A stretch of DNA of 64,000 nt. It comes from Winogradskyella arenosi (lineage in GTDB: Bacteria; Bacteroidota; Bacteroidia; Flavobacteriales; Flavobacteriaceae). Made by a program: the position numbers and the translations under genes. Under the pieces are notes generated by a model, which worked only from the letters and a program-made list of their open reading frames with translations, was not told the origin of the DNA and ran no database searches. The stretch's first letter is position 1. Every line of letters starts with the position of its first letter. The DNA is taken from contig NZ_QPJO01000001.1 of NCBI RefSeq assembly GCF_003337305.1, positions 1,068,291 through 1,132,290 of the forward strand. Direction: 5' to 3'. Positions 1-7,969 of this stretch are shown in pieces.

Positions 1-311
1 TTGTGTTTTTTAATAAAATGGCGTTCTGGCTAAAGCTAAATACAGAACATAACAGAATAAGTAGCGTGCTTATGTTTTTAATCATAACGTTCACTTTTAG
101 GGGTTAGAGAATAGAGGTATGAAACGCCCACTGTAGGGGTTTATATTAGTTTATATCCTAAGTTACAAAACAATAGGCTAAATGTTAAATTTTAAAGATG
201 TTCGGTTTATTTAATAGATAACCGACTGTTTATGACCTAATAATGACTAAAAAAGAGGGGTGTTTAGACGATTTTAAGATAATTTCACTCCTAATTTTAG
301 TACATTCGCTT
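1..311. other. Intergenic stretch with no recognisable feature
   Basis: No gene, RNA or clear promoter could be identified. An antisense reading frame overlaps its end and the next gene but has no recognisable motif. A weak inverted repeat (CGGTT / AACCG) lies near 208-228. Confidence 0.4.
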
Positions 312-935
312 ATGCGAAAAATACTACTAGGTGTTATTATTAGTCTCGTTGTTGTATTCACATTTAGATATTGTGAAAACAAACAAGAAGATAAAATTAT
401 GCTCAAAGAAAGCAGTGCGCTCATTCAAGAGCAAATAAAAAATGTTGGTAAATTGGTGGTTACAGAAGGTCACTTCAGTGAGGTGTTTACCTATAAGAAT
501 TCTAAAGGTGTTTTTGGAGATTTAATTTCAGCAGAAAAGAAAGCCGTTGTCATTGTCAATGCAGAGGTGACTATAGGTTACGATTTAAGTAAAATTGAAT
601 ACCATATTGATGAGGTGAATAAAACACTTCAAATTCTAAGGATTCCTGAAGAAGAAATAAAAATTAGTCCAGATTTTGAATATTACGATATGCAGGCCGA
701 TTACCTTAATCCGTTTGAAGCTAAAGACTACAATAGTATTAAGAAGACCGTCCGAGAGTCTTTAATGAAAAAGGTCGTAGCGTCCGAGTTAAAATCTAAC
801 GCTCAAAATCGGCTTATCAGTGAACTTTCCAAGTTTTTTATAGTAACGCGTTCGCTGGGTTGGACGCTAGAATACAACCAAAAACCGATTTCTAATTTAA
901 CTGAACTTAATAATATAGACGCTATACTTCAGTAA
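312..935 (+). CDS. DUF4230 domain membrane-anchored protein
   Basis: About 207 residues. Residues 4-20 form one hydrophobic segment, giving an N-terminal membrane anchor. The rest is soluble and matches the DUF4230 family as I remember it, with alternating strand and helix, a charged middle and a C-terminal region around 'SLGW'. The function of this family is not established. An in-frame ATG at 243 would add 23 residues; 312 is preferred because the membrane segment then begins at once. The stop lies 3 bases from the end of the convergent rhodanese gene, with no terminator between them. Confidence 0.7.
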   Translation: MRKILLGVIISLVVVFTFRYCENKQEDKIMLKESSALIQEQIKNVGKLVVTEGHFSEVFTYKNSKGVFGDLISAEKKAVVIVNAEVTIGYDLSKIEYHIDEVNKTLQILRIPEEEIKISPDFEYYDMQADYLNPFEAKDYNSIKKTVRESLMKKVVASELKSNAQNRLISELSKFFIVTRSLGWTLEYNQKPISNLTELNNIDAILQ

Positions 936-938
936 GGG

Positions 939-1247
939 TTAGGCTAATTTTCTCTGTAAGCTACCAATTCCTCCTCCGTTTATAGCATCAACAGCTTTAG
1001 ATTTTAATAAACTAGCTGCACTAGCAGAACGCATACCACTGGCACAATAGGTAATCACGGGTTTGTTTAATTTTTTCACTTCGTTAATGCGCTGTCCTAA
1101 CTCCTGAACCGGAATATGAATGGCATTCTTTATATGGCCACCTTGGTATTCACTTGCCGTTCTTACATCTAACAGCACTGCACCTTTTGCAACATATTCC
1201 GCAACGTTATTTGTCGATTTTCCAAATAGAGCATTTAATAATCCCAT
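939..1247 (-). CDS. Single-domain rhodanese-like sulfurtransferase
   Basis: About 102 residues forming one rhodanese fold. The active-site loop reads YCASGMRS with the catalytic Cys near residue 68, and the N-terminal 'VLLDVRTASEY' element is typical. Small single-domain rhodaneses carry persulfide sulfur in the cytoplasm; the acceptor here is unknown. The open frame extends 26 codons upstream to 1325, but the ATG at 1247 gives the usual family start. There is no exported signal. It converges on the DUF4230 gene and diverges from the TetR gene, so a direct link to phenylacetate breakdown is not indicated. Confidence 0.85.
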   Translation of the reverse strand: MGLLNALFGKSTNNVAEYVAKGAVLLDVRTASEYQGGHIKNAIHIPVQELGQRINEVKKLNKPVITYCASGMRSASAASLLKSKAVDAINGGGIGSLQRKLA

Positions 1248-1360
1248 AGTATTTATTTTTTGGCAAACTTCTGAAAAGTTCACGGAAGCATTGGTAACCA
1301 AAGTTACATTATTATAACGTGGCACATAAATTTCTTGCTATTTTAGTGGTTTAAATAGTT

Positions 1361-1936
1361 ATGGAAAACGAAACACGACAAGAGGAGATTATAAGAGTTG
1401 CTGCGAAGCTTTTTAAGGAAAAAGGCTATAGTGCGGTGACCATGCGCGATTTAGCGACGACCATGAATATGAAAGCCGCGAGTCTTTATAATCATATCAA
1501 CTCTAAGCAAGAGATTTTAGAAAAGATTATCATGAGGATTGCTCGCAAATTTTCAGTCGGAATGACCACTGTAAAATCTAGTAATGATTCGTGTATCGTA
1601 AAATTAAAAAAAATCATAGCACTTCATGTTGAGGTGTCGAGTCAGAATATCTATGGTATGGCAGCTCTAAATCATGATTGGGTGCATCTAGAGGCGCAAT
1701 TGGGGCCTTATAAAAAGTTGCGTAGTGATTACGAAAATGATTTTAAAGAGATTTTAAAGGAAGGCATAGCGGCAGGAGAAATTAGCCCTATTAAACCTGA
1801 TGTTATGATGTTCTCCATACTCACAACCCTACGTTCCTTATACCTATGGATTCCTAAAAAGGAGGTGATTCATCTTGAAGAATTAACAAATAACCTGAGT
1901 GAAATTCTCATAAACGGCATCATAAAGGAGAATTAA
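1361..1936 (+). CDS. TetR family transcriptional regulator, probable paa repressor
   Basis: 191 residues. The N-terminal helix-turn-helix spans about residues 10-55 (KLFKEKGYSAVTMRDLA, then MKAASLYNHINSKQEIL), as in TetR proteins. The C-terminal ligand domain is diverged. It lies just upstream of paaE on the same strand, and a perfect 7+2+7 palindrome sits in the gap between them. PaaR-type TetR repressors of phenylacetate genes respond to phenylacetyl-CoA in other bacteria. That this protein does the same is inferred from position and operator. It could also have other targets. Confidence 0.85.
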   Translation: MENETRQEEIIRVAAKLFKEKGYSAVTMRDLATTMNMKAASLYNHINSKQEILEKIIMRIARKFSVGMTTVKSSNDSCIVKLKKIIALHVEVSSQNIYGMAALNHDWVHLEAQLGPYKKLRSDYENDFKEILKEGIAAGEISPIKPDVMMFSILTTLRSLYLWIPKKEVIHLEELTNNLSEILINGIIKEN

Positions 1937-1950
1937 ATTTATTTCTTAAC

Positions 1951-1982
1951 TTTGTCTAATAGACTAACAAGTGTTAGTTTTA
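1951..1982 (+). promoter_or_regulatory. Promoter of the paa operon
   Basis: A TTTG -33 box at 1951-1954 and a TAGTTTTA -7 box at 1975-1982 (7 of 8 to TAnnTTTG) are 20 bases apart, matching the Bacteroidota promoter. The predicted start point lies just before the paaE ATG at 1999, so the leader would be very short. Confidence 0.65.
1963..1978. promoter_or_regulatory. Palindromic operator, probable TetR binding site
   Basis: ACTAACA-AG-TGTTAGT is a perfect inverted repeat with 7-base arms. It fills the space between the -33 and -7 boxes and touches the latter, the classical place for a repressor to block polymerase. The adjacent TetR gene is the obvious ligand (inferred). Confidence 0.7.
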
Positions 1983-1998
1983 TGTTTTAAACATTCGT

Positions 1999-3072
1999 AT
2001 GGCAGAGTTCTATAAACTAAAGATTAAAGAAATATATAAGGAAACCAAAGACACTTCGGTGATTACTTTTGATGTTCCTCAAGCATTATATGAGACTTTT
2101 AAGTTTCGTCAAGGGCAACATTTAACCTTAAAGGCAGACCTTAATGGACAAGATGTTCGTCGTTCGTACTCGCTTTGTTCAAGCCCTTATGAACAAGAAT
2201 GGAAAGTCGCAGTAAAGGCAATTCCAGAGGGTAAATTTTCAACCTATATTAATGAAAGCTTAACGGCAGGAGATGAACTAGAAGTGATGTCGCCAAGCGG
2301 AACTTTTGGTGTGGAATGCAATCCTAATAAAGCAAAAAACTATCTCTTTTTTGCAGCAGGAAGTGGTATTACACCTGTTTTATCCATGTTAAAAGCGCAT
2401 TTACAAGCCGAACCGAATGCAACTTGTAAGTTGTTTTATGTCAATAAAACCGCAAAATCCATTATCTTTAAAGAAGAACTAGAGCAATTGCGTAATACCT
2501 TTTTTGGTCGATTAGAAATCTATTATTTCTTAACCAAAGAGCGTAGAGATATCGAGTTGTTTAACGGAAGATTTGACGACGATAAAATGCAAGTCCTCAC
2601 AAAAACCTTTATCGATATTCCAGATACAAGTGAAGTGTTTTTATGTGGACCAGAAAAGATGGTCAACTACGTGAGCGAGTATCTTATAAATGCAGGATTG
2701 CCAAAAGAATTAGTGCATTTTGAACTCTTTATAACTGGGCTTTCAGAAGAAGACATTAAAAGAGCTGAGCGCTTATCGCAGCAAAATGTAGAAGGAACAG
2801 AAGTTGTCATTGTAGATGGTGGAAAAGAATTTGCGTTCACCATGACCACAGCATATGATAATATTCTCGACGCAGCCTTAGGCGCAGGAGCGGACTTGCC
2901 ATTTGCCTGTAAAGGCGGTGTGTGTAGCACCTGTAAATGTGAAGTCAAAGAAGGTAGCGTTGAAATGAAAATAAATTACGCACTAGATGATAAAGAAGTA
3001 TCACAAAACCTAGTGCTCAGCTGTCAGGCTGTACCAACATCAGATAAAGTCGTTGTTGATTTTGATGTATAA
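1999..3072 (+). CDS. paaE: Phenylacetyl-CoA 1,2-epoxidase reductase subunit PaaE
   Basis: 357 residues, the usual PaaE length. The order is an FAD-binding domain (RRSYSLCSSP near residues 51-60), an NAD(P)-binding domain (GSGITPVLSML near 120), and a C-terminal plant-type 2Fe-2S ferredoxin domain with ACKGGVCSTCKC from about residue 302 and a last Cys near 341. It passes electrons from NADPH to the PaaA diiron centre. It is first in the paa operon here, ahead of paaA, whereas in E. coli it is last of paaABCDE. The start ATG follows directly after the operator-promoter. Confidence 0.95.
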   Translation: MAEFYKLKIKEIYKETKDTSVITFDVPQALYETFKFRQGQHLTLKADLNGQDVRRSYSLCSSPYEQEWKVAVKAIPEGKFSTYINESLTAGDELEVMSPSGTFGVECNPNKAKNYLFFAAGSGITPVLSMLKAHLQAEPNATCKLFYVNKTAKSIIFKEELEQLRNTFFGRLEIYYFLTKERRDIELFNGRFDDDKMQVLTKTFIDIPDTSEVFLCGPEKMVNYVSEYLINAGLPKELVHFELFITGLSEEDIKRAERLSQQNVEGTEVVIVDGGKEFAFTMTTAYDNILDAALGAGADLPFACKGGVCSTCKCEVKEGSVEMKINYALDDKEVSQNLVLSCQAVPTSDKVVVDFDV

Positions 3073-3105
3073 TAAATTCTTTAGAAACAAGGAGTTTCAA
3101 CAATT

Positions 3106-3130
3106 TGTCATTTCTGTGTAAGCAGGAATC
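3106..3130. repeat. Short hairpin repeat (degenerate)
   Basis: An imperfect stem (ATTTCTG / CAGGAAT) of the TGTCATTCC-GGAATC type lies between paaE and paaA. The same short hairpin recurs through 3-21 kb. Confidence 0.5.
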
Positions 3131-3169
3131 CACTAATCATGAAATACGATTCACTAACAACTATATATT

Positions 3170-4126
3170 ATGAGTGAAGAACAAATAAAAAATCTAGAAG
3201 CGCAATTCGAAGCACGTATTGCTAGAGACGAGAAGATCGAACCAAAAGATTGGATGCCAGAAAAATATCGTAAAACGCACATTAGGCAAATGTCGCAACA
3301 CGCACATTCCGAAATTGTAGGGATGCTTCCAGAAGGCAATTGGATTACAAGAGCACCTTCCTTACGTCGTAAAGTAGCTTTATTGGCAAAAGTACAAGAC
3401 GAAGCAGGACATGGCTTGTATCTCTATTCTGCATGCGAAACCTTAGGGGTTTCTCGTGAAGAACTTTATGAACAATTACATTCTGGTAAAGCTAAATATT
3501 CTTCTATTTTCAATTATCCAACAGTAACTTGGGCAGATATGGGAGCTATAGGTTGGTTAGTAGATGGTGCAGCAATTATCAACCAAGTGCCTTTGTGTAA
3601 TACCTCTTACGGACCTTACGCTAGAGCCATGGTGCGTGTGTGCAAAGAAGAAAGCTTTCACCAACGTCAAGGTTATGAAATCATGATAAAATTGGCAAAC
3701 GGAACAGCAGAACAAAAGGAAATGGCGCAAGACGCTTTAAACCGTTGGTGGTGGCCAAGTCTTATGATGTTAGGCCCAACAGATGCCGAGTCTATTCATA
3801 CTGAACAATCCATGAAATGGAAATTAAAACGTAAGTCAAATGACGATTTACGTCAGCAATTTATAGATCAAACCGTACCACAAGCCGAGTTAATCGGTCT
3901 TACCATTCCAGATCCAGATTTAAAATGGAACGAAGAAAAAGGCGTTTACGATTTTGGTGAAATCAATTGGGATGAGTTTTGGCAAGTGGTAAAAGGGCAT
4001 GGCCCAATGAATAAAGAACGTATGAAAGCAAGAGTTGATGCCTGGGAAGAAGGGCAATGGGTACGTGATGCCGCTATGGCTTATGCCGAAAAGAAACAAG
4101 AACGAAAAGAAAAACGAGTAGTTTAA
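3170..4126 (+). CDS. paaA: Phenylacetyl-CoA 1,2-epoxidase catalytic subunit PaaA
   Basis: 318 residues. This is the diiron monooxygenase subunit that epoxidises the ring of phenylacetyl-CoA. Ferritin-like metal-binding motifs are visible: KVQDEAGHG near residues 74-82 and [11 protein letters not shown] near 158-168, each giving the Glu and His ligands. The N-terminal substrate region ([29 protein letters not shown]) is strongly conserved. It forms the A/C heterodimer core with PaaC. About 97 bases separate it from paaE, containing a short hairpin repeat. Confidence 0.97.
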   Translation: MSEEQIKNLEAQFEARIARDEKIEPKDWMPEKYRKTHIRQMSQHAHSEIVGMLPEGNWITRAPSLRRKVALLAKVQDEAGHGLYLYSACETLGVSREELYEQLHSGKAKYSSIFNYPTVTWADMGAIGWLVDGAAIINQVPLCNTSYGPYARAMVRVCKEESFHQRQGYEIMIKLANGTAEQKEMAQDALNRWWWPSLMMLGPTDAESIHTEQSMKWKLKRKSNDDLRQQFIDQTVPQAELIGLTIPDPDLKWNEEKGVYDFGEINWDEFWQVVKGHGPMNKERMKARVDAWEEGQWVRDAAMAYAEKKQERKEKRVV

Positions 4127-4133
4127 AAGTGTT

Positions 4134-4180
4134 GTCAGTTCGAGTGAAATTGCCTTTTAGCAATTTTATATCGAGAACAA
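4134..4180 (+). repeat. R1 palindromic repeat, type a, copy 1
   Basis: Begins GTCAGTTCGAGTGAAATTGC, ends ATATCGAGAACAA, with an inner stem of AAATTGC/GCAATTT type (here with a changed loop). It lies in the paaA-paaB gap. Confidence 0.8.
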
Positions 4181-4205
4181 TATCTTATCAAATAACAATA
4201 ATATT

Positions 4206-4496
4206 ATGTCAAACAAAAAAAACTGGCCACTTTGGGAAGTCTTCGTAAGAAGTAAAAACGGATTAGAACACAGGCACTGCGGAAGTTTACATGCCGCAGA
4301 TGAAGAAATGGCATTAGAAAATGCTCGAGATGTTTACACAAGACGTAGTGAAGGCGTCAGTATTTGGGTGGTAGAATCTAAACACATCACAGCATCTAAT
4401 CCAGAACATAACGGCGAACTATTTGAGCCCGCTCAAGACAAAGTCTATCGTCATCCCACGTTTTACGATTTACCAGATGAGGTAAAACACATGTAA
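4206..4496 (+). CDS. paaB: Phenylacetyl-CoA 1,2-epoxidase subunit PaaB
   Basis: 96 residues, the full PaaB length. Conserved features include PLWEVFVRSKNGLEHRHCGSL at the N-terminus, ARDVYTRRSEGVSIWVV in the middle, and a C-terminal PTFYDLPDEVKHM. PaaB has no catalytic site of its own; it bridges A/C dimers in the epoxidase complex. It is separated from paaA by 79 bases carrying an R1 repeat. That unusually wide gap for this operon is explained by repeat insertion. Confidence 0.97.
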   Translation: MSNKKNWPLWEVFVRSKNGLEHRHCGSLHAADEEMALENARDVYTRRSEGVSIWVVESKHITASNPEHNGELFEPAQDKVYRHPTFYDLPDEVKHM

Positions 4497-4497
4497 A

Positions 4498-4520
4498 ATT
4501 CCTGCGAACGCAGAAATCTC
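4498..4520. repeat. Short hairpin repeat
   Basis: TTCCTGC-GAAC-GCAGAAA forms a near-perfect stem with a GAAC loop, directly after the paaB stop. Confidence 0.6.
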
Positions 4521-4536
4521 ATAAATTGAAACTAAA

Positions 4537-4583
4537 CGTCACTTCGAGTGATTTGTGAGAAACGAACAAATCGTATCGAGAAG
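4537..4583 (+). repeat. R1 palindromic repeat, type b, copy 2
   Basis: Starts CGTCACTTCGAGTGATTTGT and ends GTATCGAGAAG. The inner stem is ATTTGT/ACAAAT, different in sequence from other copies but still paired. It lies in the paaB-paaC gap. Confidence 0.85.
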
Positions 4584-4593
4584 TAATTAAAAA

Positions 4594-4616
4594 GATATCC
4601 ACTTTCGTGGGCCATT
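4594..4616. repeat. Short hairpin repeat abutting the paaC start
   Basis: TATCCAC-TTTC-GTGGGCCA forms a stem just 3-4 bases before the paaC ATG. A close relative lies upstream of paaZ at 12852. Confidence 0.6.
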
Positions 4617-4619
4617 AAG

Positions 4620-5372
4620 ATGAATAACAATTTATACAAATACATCCTTGGCATTGCCGATAATTCTCTAATCCTAGGACAAAGATTAGGAGAACTAACA
4701 GGTCATGAACCAAGCCTAGAAACAGATATTGCTTGTACCAATATATCATTAGATTTATTTGGTCAAGTACGAAGCTATTTTCAATACGCAGCAAAAATTG
4801 CAGGAGACCAGAGAACCGAAGATGATATCGCTATGCTTCGTAAAGAAAGAGAATACGTCAACGTTTTATTGGTAGAACAACCCAATAGAAATTTTGCCTA
4901 TACCATGGCACGTCAGTTTTTATTTGATGTATATCACTTGCTTTTTTTACAAGAATTACAGAAAAGCAAAGATTTAACATTGGCAGCAATAGCTAATAAA
5001 TCTATAAAAGAAGTGAGTTATCATTTGCGTTTTTCTACCGATTGGATCAAACGATTAGGTGATGGTACCGAAGAAAGCAAAGCAAAAATGCAAGACGCTA
5101 TAGATAGTTTATGGACCTATACCGACGAGCTATTTCATCAAACCGAAGCCGATAAAGTTATGGTTCAAGAAGGGATAGGTGTAGATGTTACGGTATTAAA
5201 GAAAGCTTATTATGAAAAAGTAAATGCTGTTTTAGAAGAGGCAACACTTGAAATACCAGAATCTAAATGGTTTCAAAAAGGTGGGAAACAAGGGATTCAT
5301 ACCGAACATTTAGGGTATTTGCTAGCAGAATTACAATACATGCAACGTGCATATCCTAATATGGAATGGTAG
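4620..5372 (+). CDS. paaC: Phenylacetyl-CoA 1,2-epoxidase structural subunit PaaC
   Basis: 250 residues of all-helical ferritin-like fold. It is the non-catalytic partner of PaaA: signature stretches such as LGDNSLILGQRLGE-like residues 13-26, SLDLFGQVRSYFQYAA, and the C-terminal KGGKQGIHTEHLGYLLAELQ are present, while the paired iron-binding EXXH motifs of PaaA are lacking, as known for the family. The ATG directly follows a small hairpin. The gap to paaB carries a hairpin, an R1 copy and another hairpin. Confidence 0.96.
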   Translation: MNNNLYKYILGIADNSLILGQRLGELTGHEPSLETDIACTNISLDLFGQVRSYFQYAAKIAGDQRTEDDIAMLRKEREYVNVLLVEQPNRNFAYTMARQFLFDVYHLLFLQELQKSKDLTLAAIANKSIKEVSYHLRFSTDWIKRLGDGTEESKAKMQDAIDSLWTYTDELFHQTEADKVMVQEGIGVDVTVLKKAYYEKVNAVLEEATLEIPESKWFQKGGKQGIHTEHLGYLLAELQYMQRAYPNMEW

Positions 5373-5390
5373 AAATCGACTTTTTTGTCG

Positions 5391-5412
5391 TTTCCGCGAA
5401 AGCGGAAATCTC
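5391..5412. repeat. Short hairpin repeat, perfect stem with GAAA loop
   Basis: TTTCCGC-GAAA-GCGGAAA is a perfect 7-bp stem closed by a GAAA tetraloop, 19 bases past the paaC stop. Confidence 0.75.
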
Positions 5413-5427
5413 ATAATTGAAGCTAAA

Positions 5428-5475
5428 CGTCACTTCGAGTGATTTGTGAAGCATGAGCAAATTGTATCGAGAAGC
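5428..5475 (+). repeat. R1 palindromic repeat, type b, copy 3
   Basis: Starts CGTCACTTCGAGTGATTTGT, ends GTATCGAGAAGC, inner stem ATTTG/CAAAT. An open frame runs through it into paaD, but this stretch is repeat and not likely translated. Confidence 0.85.
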
Positions 5476-5485
5476 AATAAAACAA

Positions 5486-5508
5486 GATTCCCGTTTTCAC
5501 GGGAAATG
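5486..5508. repeat. Short hairpin repeat abutting the paaD start
   Basis: TTCCCGT-TTTC-ACGGGAA is a perfect 7-bp stem; the first possible paaD ATG (5506) sits at its 3' edge. The same arrangement occurs before the E1 gene at 21361. Confidence 0.75.
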
Positions 5509-5511
5509 AAT

Positions 5512-6009
5512 ATGACAACAGAACAAAACATAGACGATATCTTAATTCCAATCTTGGAAAAAGTTTCAGATCCCGAAATTCCAGTATTATCCATTATGGA
5601 TATGGGCGTTGTTCGTACAGCTGTTATAGAAAATGAGTTGGTAAAGGTGCAAATCACACCCACTTATAGTGGTTGTCCTGCAATGGATGTTATTGGGGAT
5701 GATATCAAAGCAGCATTAAAACAAGCAGGATATGATGCTGAAATAGAATTAATTCTCGCACCAGCATGGACAACCGATTGGATAACACCAAGAGGTAGAA
5801 AAGCTTTAGAGGAATACGGTATTGCAGCACCTTTAGATGCCGAAGCAGATAAAAGTGTATTGTTAGAAGGAAAAAAAATGGTAAAGTGTCCACAATGCGG
5901 ATCCACAAATACCAGATTAGTAAGTCAGTTTGGTTCTACAGCATGTAAAGCACAATTTCAGTGCGACGATTGCCAGGAGCCTTTTGATTATTTTAAATGT
6001 TTAAAATAA
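5512..6009 (+). CDS. paaD: PaaD, MIP18-family epoxidase maturation protein
   Basis: About 165 residues. The N-terminal DUF59/MIP18 domain carries LSIMDMGVVR and TPTYSGCPAMDVI. The C-terminal zinc-ribbon-like tail has KCPQCGSTNTR and later Cys residues ending FDYFKC. PaaD-type proteins are thought to help assemble the iron-sulfur centre of PaaE or the diiron enzyme. Two in-frame ATGs lie at 5506 and 5512. A longer frame from 5446 runs through an R1 repeat and is rejected. Last of the epoxidase block. Confidence 0.93.
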   Translation: MTTEQNIDDILIPILEKVSDPEIPVLSIMDMGVVRTAVIENELVKVQITPTYSGCPAMDVIGDDIKAALKQAGYDAEIELILAPAWTTDWITPRGRKALEEYGIAAPLDAEADKSVLLEGKKMVKCPQCGSTNTRLVSQFGSTACKAQFQCDDCQEPFDYFKCLK

Positions 6010-6014
6010 ATTAA

Positions 6015-6060
6015 CGTCAGTTCGAGTGAAATTGCCTTTTGCAATTTTGTATCGAGAACA
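6015..6060 (+). repeat. R1 palindromic repeat, type a, copy 4
   Basis: Starts CGTCAGTTCGAGTGAAATTG, ends TATCGAGAACA, inner stem AATTGC/GCAATT. It begins 5 bases after the paaD stop. Confidence 0.85.
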
Positions 6061-6071
6061 TATCAAAGCAT

Positions 6072-6097
6072 TGTCATTCCTACGAAAGCAGGAATCT
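6072..6097. repeat. Short hairpin repeat
   Basis: TGTCATTCCTACGAAAGCAG followed by GAATCT; the stem is ATTCCT/AGGAAT around a GAAA-containing loop. Confidence 0.6.
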
Positions 6098-6114
6098 TAT
6101 AAATAGAAATAAAA

Positions 6115-6144
6115 TGTCACCTTGAGCGCAGTCGAAAGGTCTCA
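6115..6144. repeat. Separate short repeat, TGTCACCTTGAGCGCAGTCG type
   Basis: TGTCACCTTGAGCGCAGTCG then AAAGGTCTCA. I recognise this motif as one scattered through many flavobacterial genomes (memory, unchecked). Single copy here, ending 12 bases before paaG. Confidence 0.5.
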
Positions 6145-6156
6145 ATATAAAGAAAT

Positions 6157-6939
6157 ATGAACAAAAGTATTCAGCTTAAAATTGAAAACAAAATAGCAAC
6201 CATATCGCTAAACCGACCAGAAGTATTCAATAGTTTCAATCGTGAAATGGCATTTTTACTGCAAGACACTTTAGATGCCTGTGAGAAAAATGAAGACATA
6301 AGAGCGATTGTGCTTACAGGAAATGGAAAAGCATTTTGCGCTGGTCAAGATTTAAAAGAAGTTACAGACCCAGAATTAAACCCTGGATTCAAAAAAATAC
6401 TAGAAGAACATTACAACCCAATTATCACCAGAATTCGTGCTATTAAAAAACCCGTTATTGCAGCAGTCAACGGAGTGGCTGCAGGAGCAGGAGCCAATAT
6501 TGCTTTAGCTTGTGATATTGTGGTAGCGCACGAAAAAGTGAGCTTTATTCAAGCCTTTAGTTTAATAGGTTTAGTTCCAGATAGCGCTGGAACCTTCTTT
6601 TTACCTAGACTTATCGGATTTCAAAAAGCATTAGCATTAGCCATGCTCGGCGATAAGATTTCTGCAGAAGAGGCCGAGAACATGGGCATGATTTATAAAT
6701 GTGTACCAACTGAAGAATTTGAAGAAACAATTACTATGCTTGCTGTAAAAATGGCAAATATGCCTACTAAGGCTTTAGGTTTAATCAAAGAATTGTTTAA
6801 TAAGTCCATGACTAACGATTTAGAATCGCAATTAGCCTTAGAATCTAAATTACAAATCGAAGCAGCACAAAGCAATGATTATGCAGAAGGTGTTGCAGCC
6901 TTTATAGAAAAACGCAAACCAAATTTTAAAGGAAATTGA
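6157..6939 (+). CDS. paaG: Ring 1,2-epoxyphenylacetyl-CoA isomerase PaaG
   Basis: 260 residues of crotonase fold. It converts the ring epoxide to oxepin-CoA and also acts as a delta3,delta2-enoyl-CoA isomerase. The PaaG signature is present: FCAGQDLKEV, NGVAAGAGANIALACDIVVA, and GLVPDSAGTFFLPRLIG with the Asp that replaces the hydratase Glu, as in E. coli PaaG (GLIPDCGGTWLLP). The two hydratase Glu residues are absent, supporting PaaG rather than PaaF. It follows paaD after a 147-base gap filled with three different repeats. Confidence 0.93.
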   Translation: MNKSIQLKIENKIATISLNRPEVFNSFNREMAFLLQDTLDACEKNEDIRAIVLTGNGKAFCAGQDLKEVTDPELNPGFKKILEEHYNPIITRIRAIKKPVIAAVNGVAAGAGANIALACDIVVAHEKVSFIQAFSLIGLVPDSAGTFFLPRLIGFQKALALAMLGDKISAEEAENMGMIYKCVPTEEFEETITMLAVKMANMPTKALGLIKELFNKSMTNDLESQLALESKLQIEAAQSNDYAEGVAAFIEKRKPNFKGN

Positions 6940-6942
6940 TTA

Positions 6943-6973
6943 TCATTCAGAACGAAGCGTAAATTCTGATTAC
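6943..6973. repeat. Degenerate short repeat, CATTCAGAACGAAGCG type
   Basis: CATTCAGAACGAAGCGTAAA then TTCTGATT resembles a degraded flavobacterial interspersed motif (TCATTCTGAACGAAGTGAAG as remembered). Low certainty. Confidence 0.35.
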
Positions 6974-6984
6974 ATTTAAATGAA

Positions 6985-7032
6985 CGTCAGTTCGAGTGAA
7001 ATTGCTTTTTTGCAATTTTGTATCGAGAACAA
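6985..7032 (+). repeat. R1 palindromic repeat, type a, copy 5
   Basis: Starts CGTCAGTTCGAGTGAAATTG, ends TATCGAGAACAA. It ends 1 base before the ATG of the next gene, forming its whole immediate leader. Confidence 0.85.
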
Positions 7033-7033
7033 T

Positions 7034-7969
7034 ATGAACAAACAAACCCTCATACAAACCCACAACCGAATAAAACCCTTTATTCACAAAACACCCGTCT
7101 TAAGTTCAAGCTTAATAAATAAAATGATAGGAGCTACTATCGTGTTTAAATGCGAAAACTTTCAAAAAATGGGCGCCTTCAAAATGCGAGGCGCAGCAAA
7201 CGCCATTCTATCGCTTTCTGAAGAGGAACGCCAACGAGGAGTCGTAACCCATTCTTCAGGGAATTTCGCACAAGCAGTATCATTAGCGGCTCAGACCTTA
7301 GGTGTGAAGGCATATATTGTGATGCCAGAAAATGCACCACAAGTCAAAAAAAATGCCGTGAAAACCTATGGTGGTGAAATTATTGAATGCGAGGCGACCC
7401 CTCAAGCAAGAGAAGCTACAGCCAATCAAATAAAAGAAGATAAAGGCGCAACATTTTTACATCCCTCGAACCAAAAGGAGGTTATTTATGGCAACAGTAC
7501 AGCAGCCATAGAATTCCTAGAAGAACAACCGAATTTAGAGGTGATGATAACACCAGTTGGTGGTGGTGGACTCATTGCCGGAACAGCATTAGCGGCGCAT
7601 CATTTTGCTAAAAACTGTAAGGTTATCGGAGCCGAACCCAAAGCGGTTGATGATGCCTATCGGTCGTTGATTTCGGGTCATATTGAAATGAATAGCAGCT
7701 TTAACACCGTTGCAGATGGTCTAAGAACGCATTTAGGAGATTGTAATTTTCCCATCATTCAAAAACACGTTGAGAAGATTATTTGTGTTGAAGAAGATGA
7801 AATTATAACGGCAATGCAATTAATCTGGGAACGCATGAAGATTATTGTGGAACCCTCAAGTGCCGTGGCTTTAGCAGCCGTATTAAAACATAAAGAAGAA
7901 TTTAAAAATCAGAATGTCGGCATTATAGTCTCTGGCGGCAATGTAGATGTTAGAAATTTACCATTTTGA
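7034..7969 (+). CDS. PLP-dependent serine/threonine ammonia-lyase or serine racemase-like enzyme
   Basis: 311 residues, fold type II PLP enzyme of the threonine dehydratase/serine racemase group. The Schiff-base Lys is K50 in MGAFKMRGAAN, the substrate loop is SSGNFAQA (racemases usually SSGNHGQA), and the phosphate-binding loop is GGGGLIAGTALA. It has no ACT regulatory domain, so it resembles catabolic or racemase-type members. Substrate cannot be told. The frame is open 18 codons upstream through an R1 repeat; ATG 7034 fits the family. It lies inside the paa operon, where no role is known. Confidence 0.85.
   Translation: MNKQTLIQTHNRIKPFIHKTPVLSSSLINKMIGATIVFKCENFQKMGAFKMRGAANAILSLSEEERQRGVVTHSSGNFAQAVSLAAQTLGVKAYIVMPENAPQVKKNAVKTYGGEIIECEATPQAREATANQIKEDKGATFLHPSNQKEVIYGNSTAAIEFLEEQPNLEVMITPVGGGGLIAGTALAAHHFAKNCKVIGAEPKAVDDAYRSLISGHIEMNSSFNTVADGLRTHLGDCNFPIIQKHVEKIICVEEDEIITAMQLIWERMKIIVEPSSAVALAAVLKHKEEFKNQNVGIIVSGGNVDVRNLPF

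Noticed and set aside
230..424. 64-codon antisense reading frame
   Set aside because: It overlaps the DUF4230 gene, has no motif, and looks like a chance frame in AT-rich DNA.
5446..5511. N-terminal extension of PaaD
   Set aside because: This open stretch is part of an R1 repeat and a hairpin; the family starts at the later ATGs.
6980..7033. 18-residue N-terminal extension of the PLP enzyme
   Set aside because: It is translated R1 repeat sequence with no family match; ATG 7034 gives the normal start.
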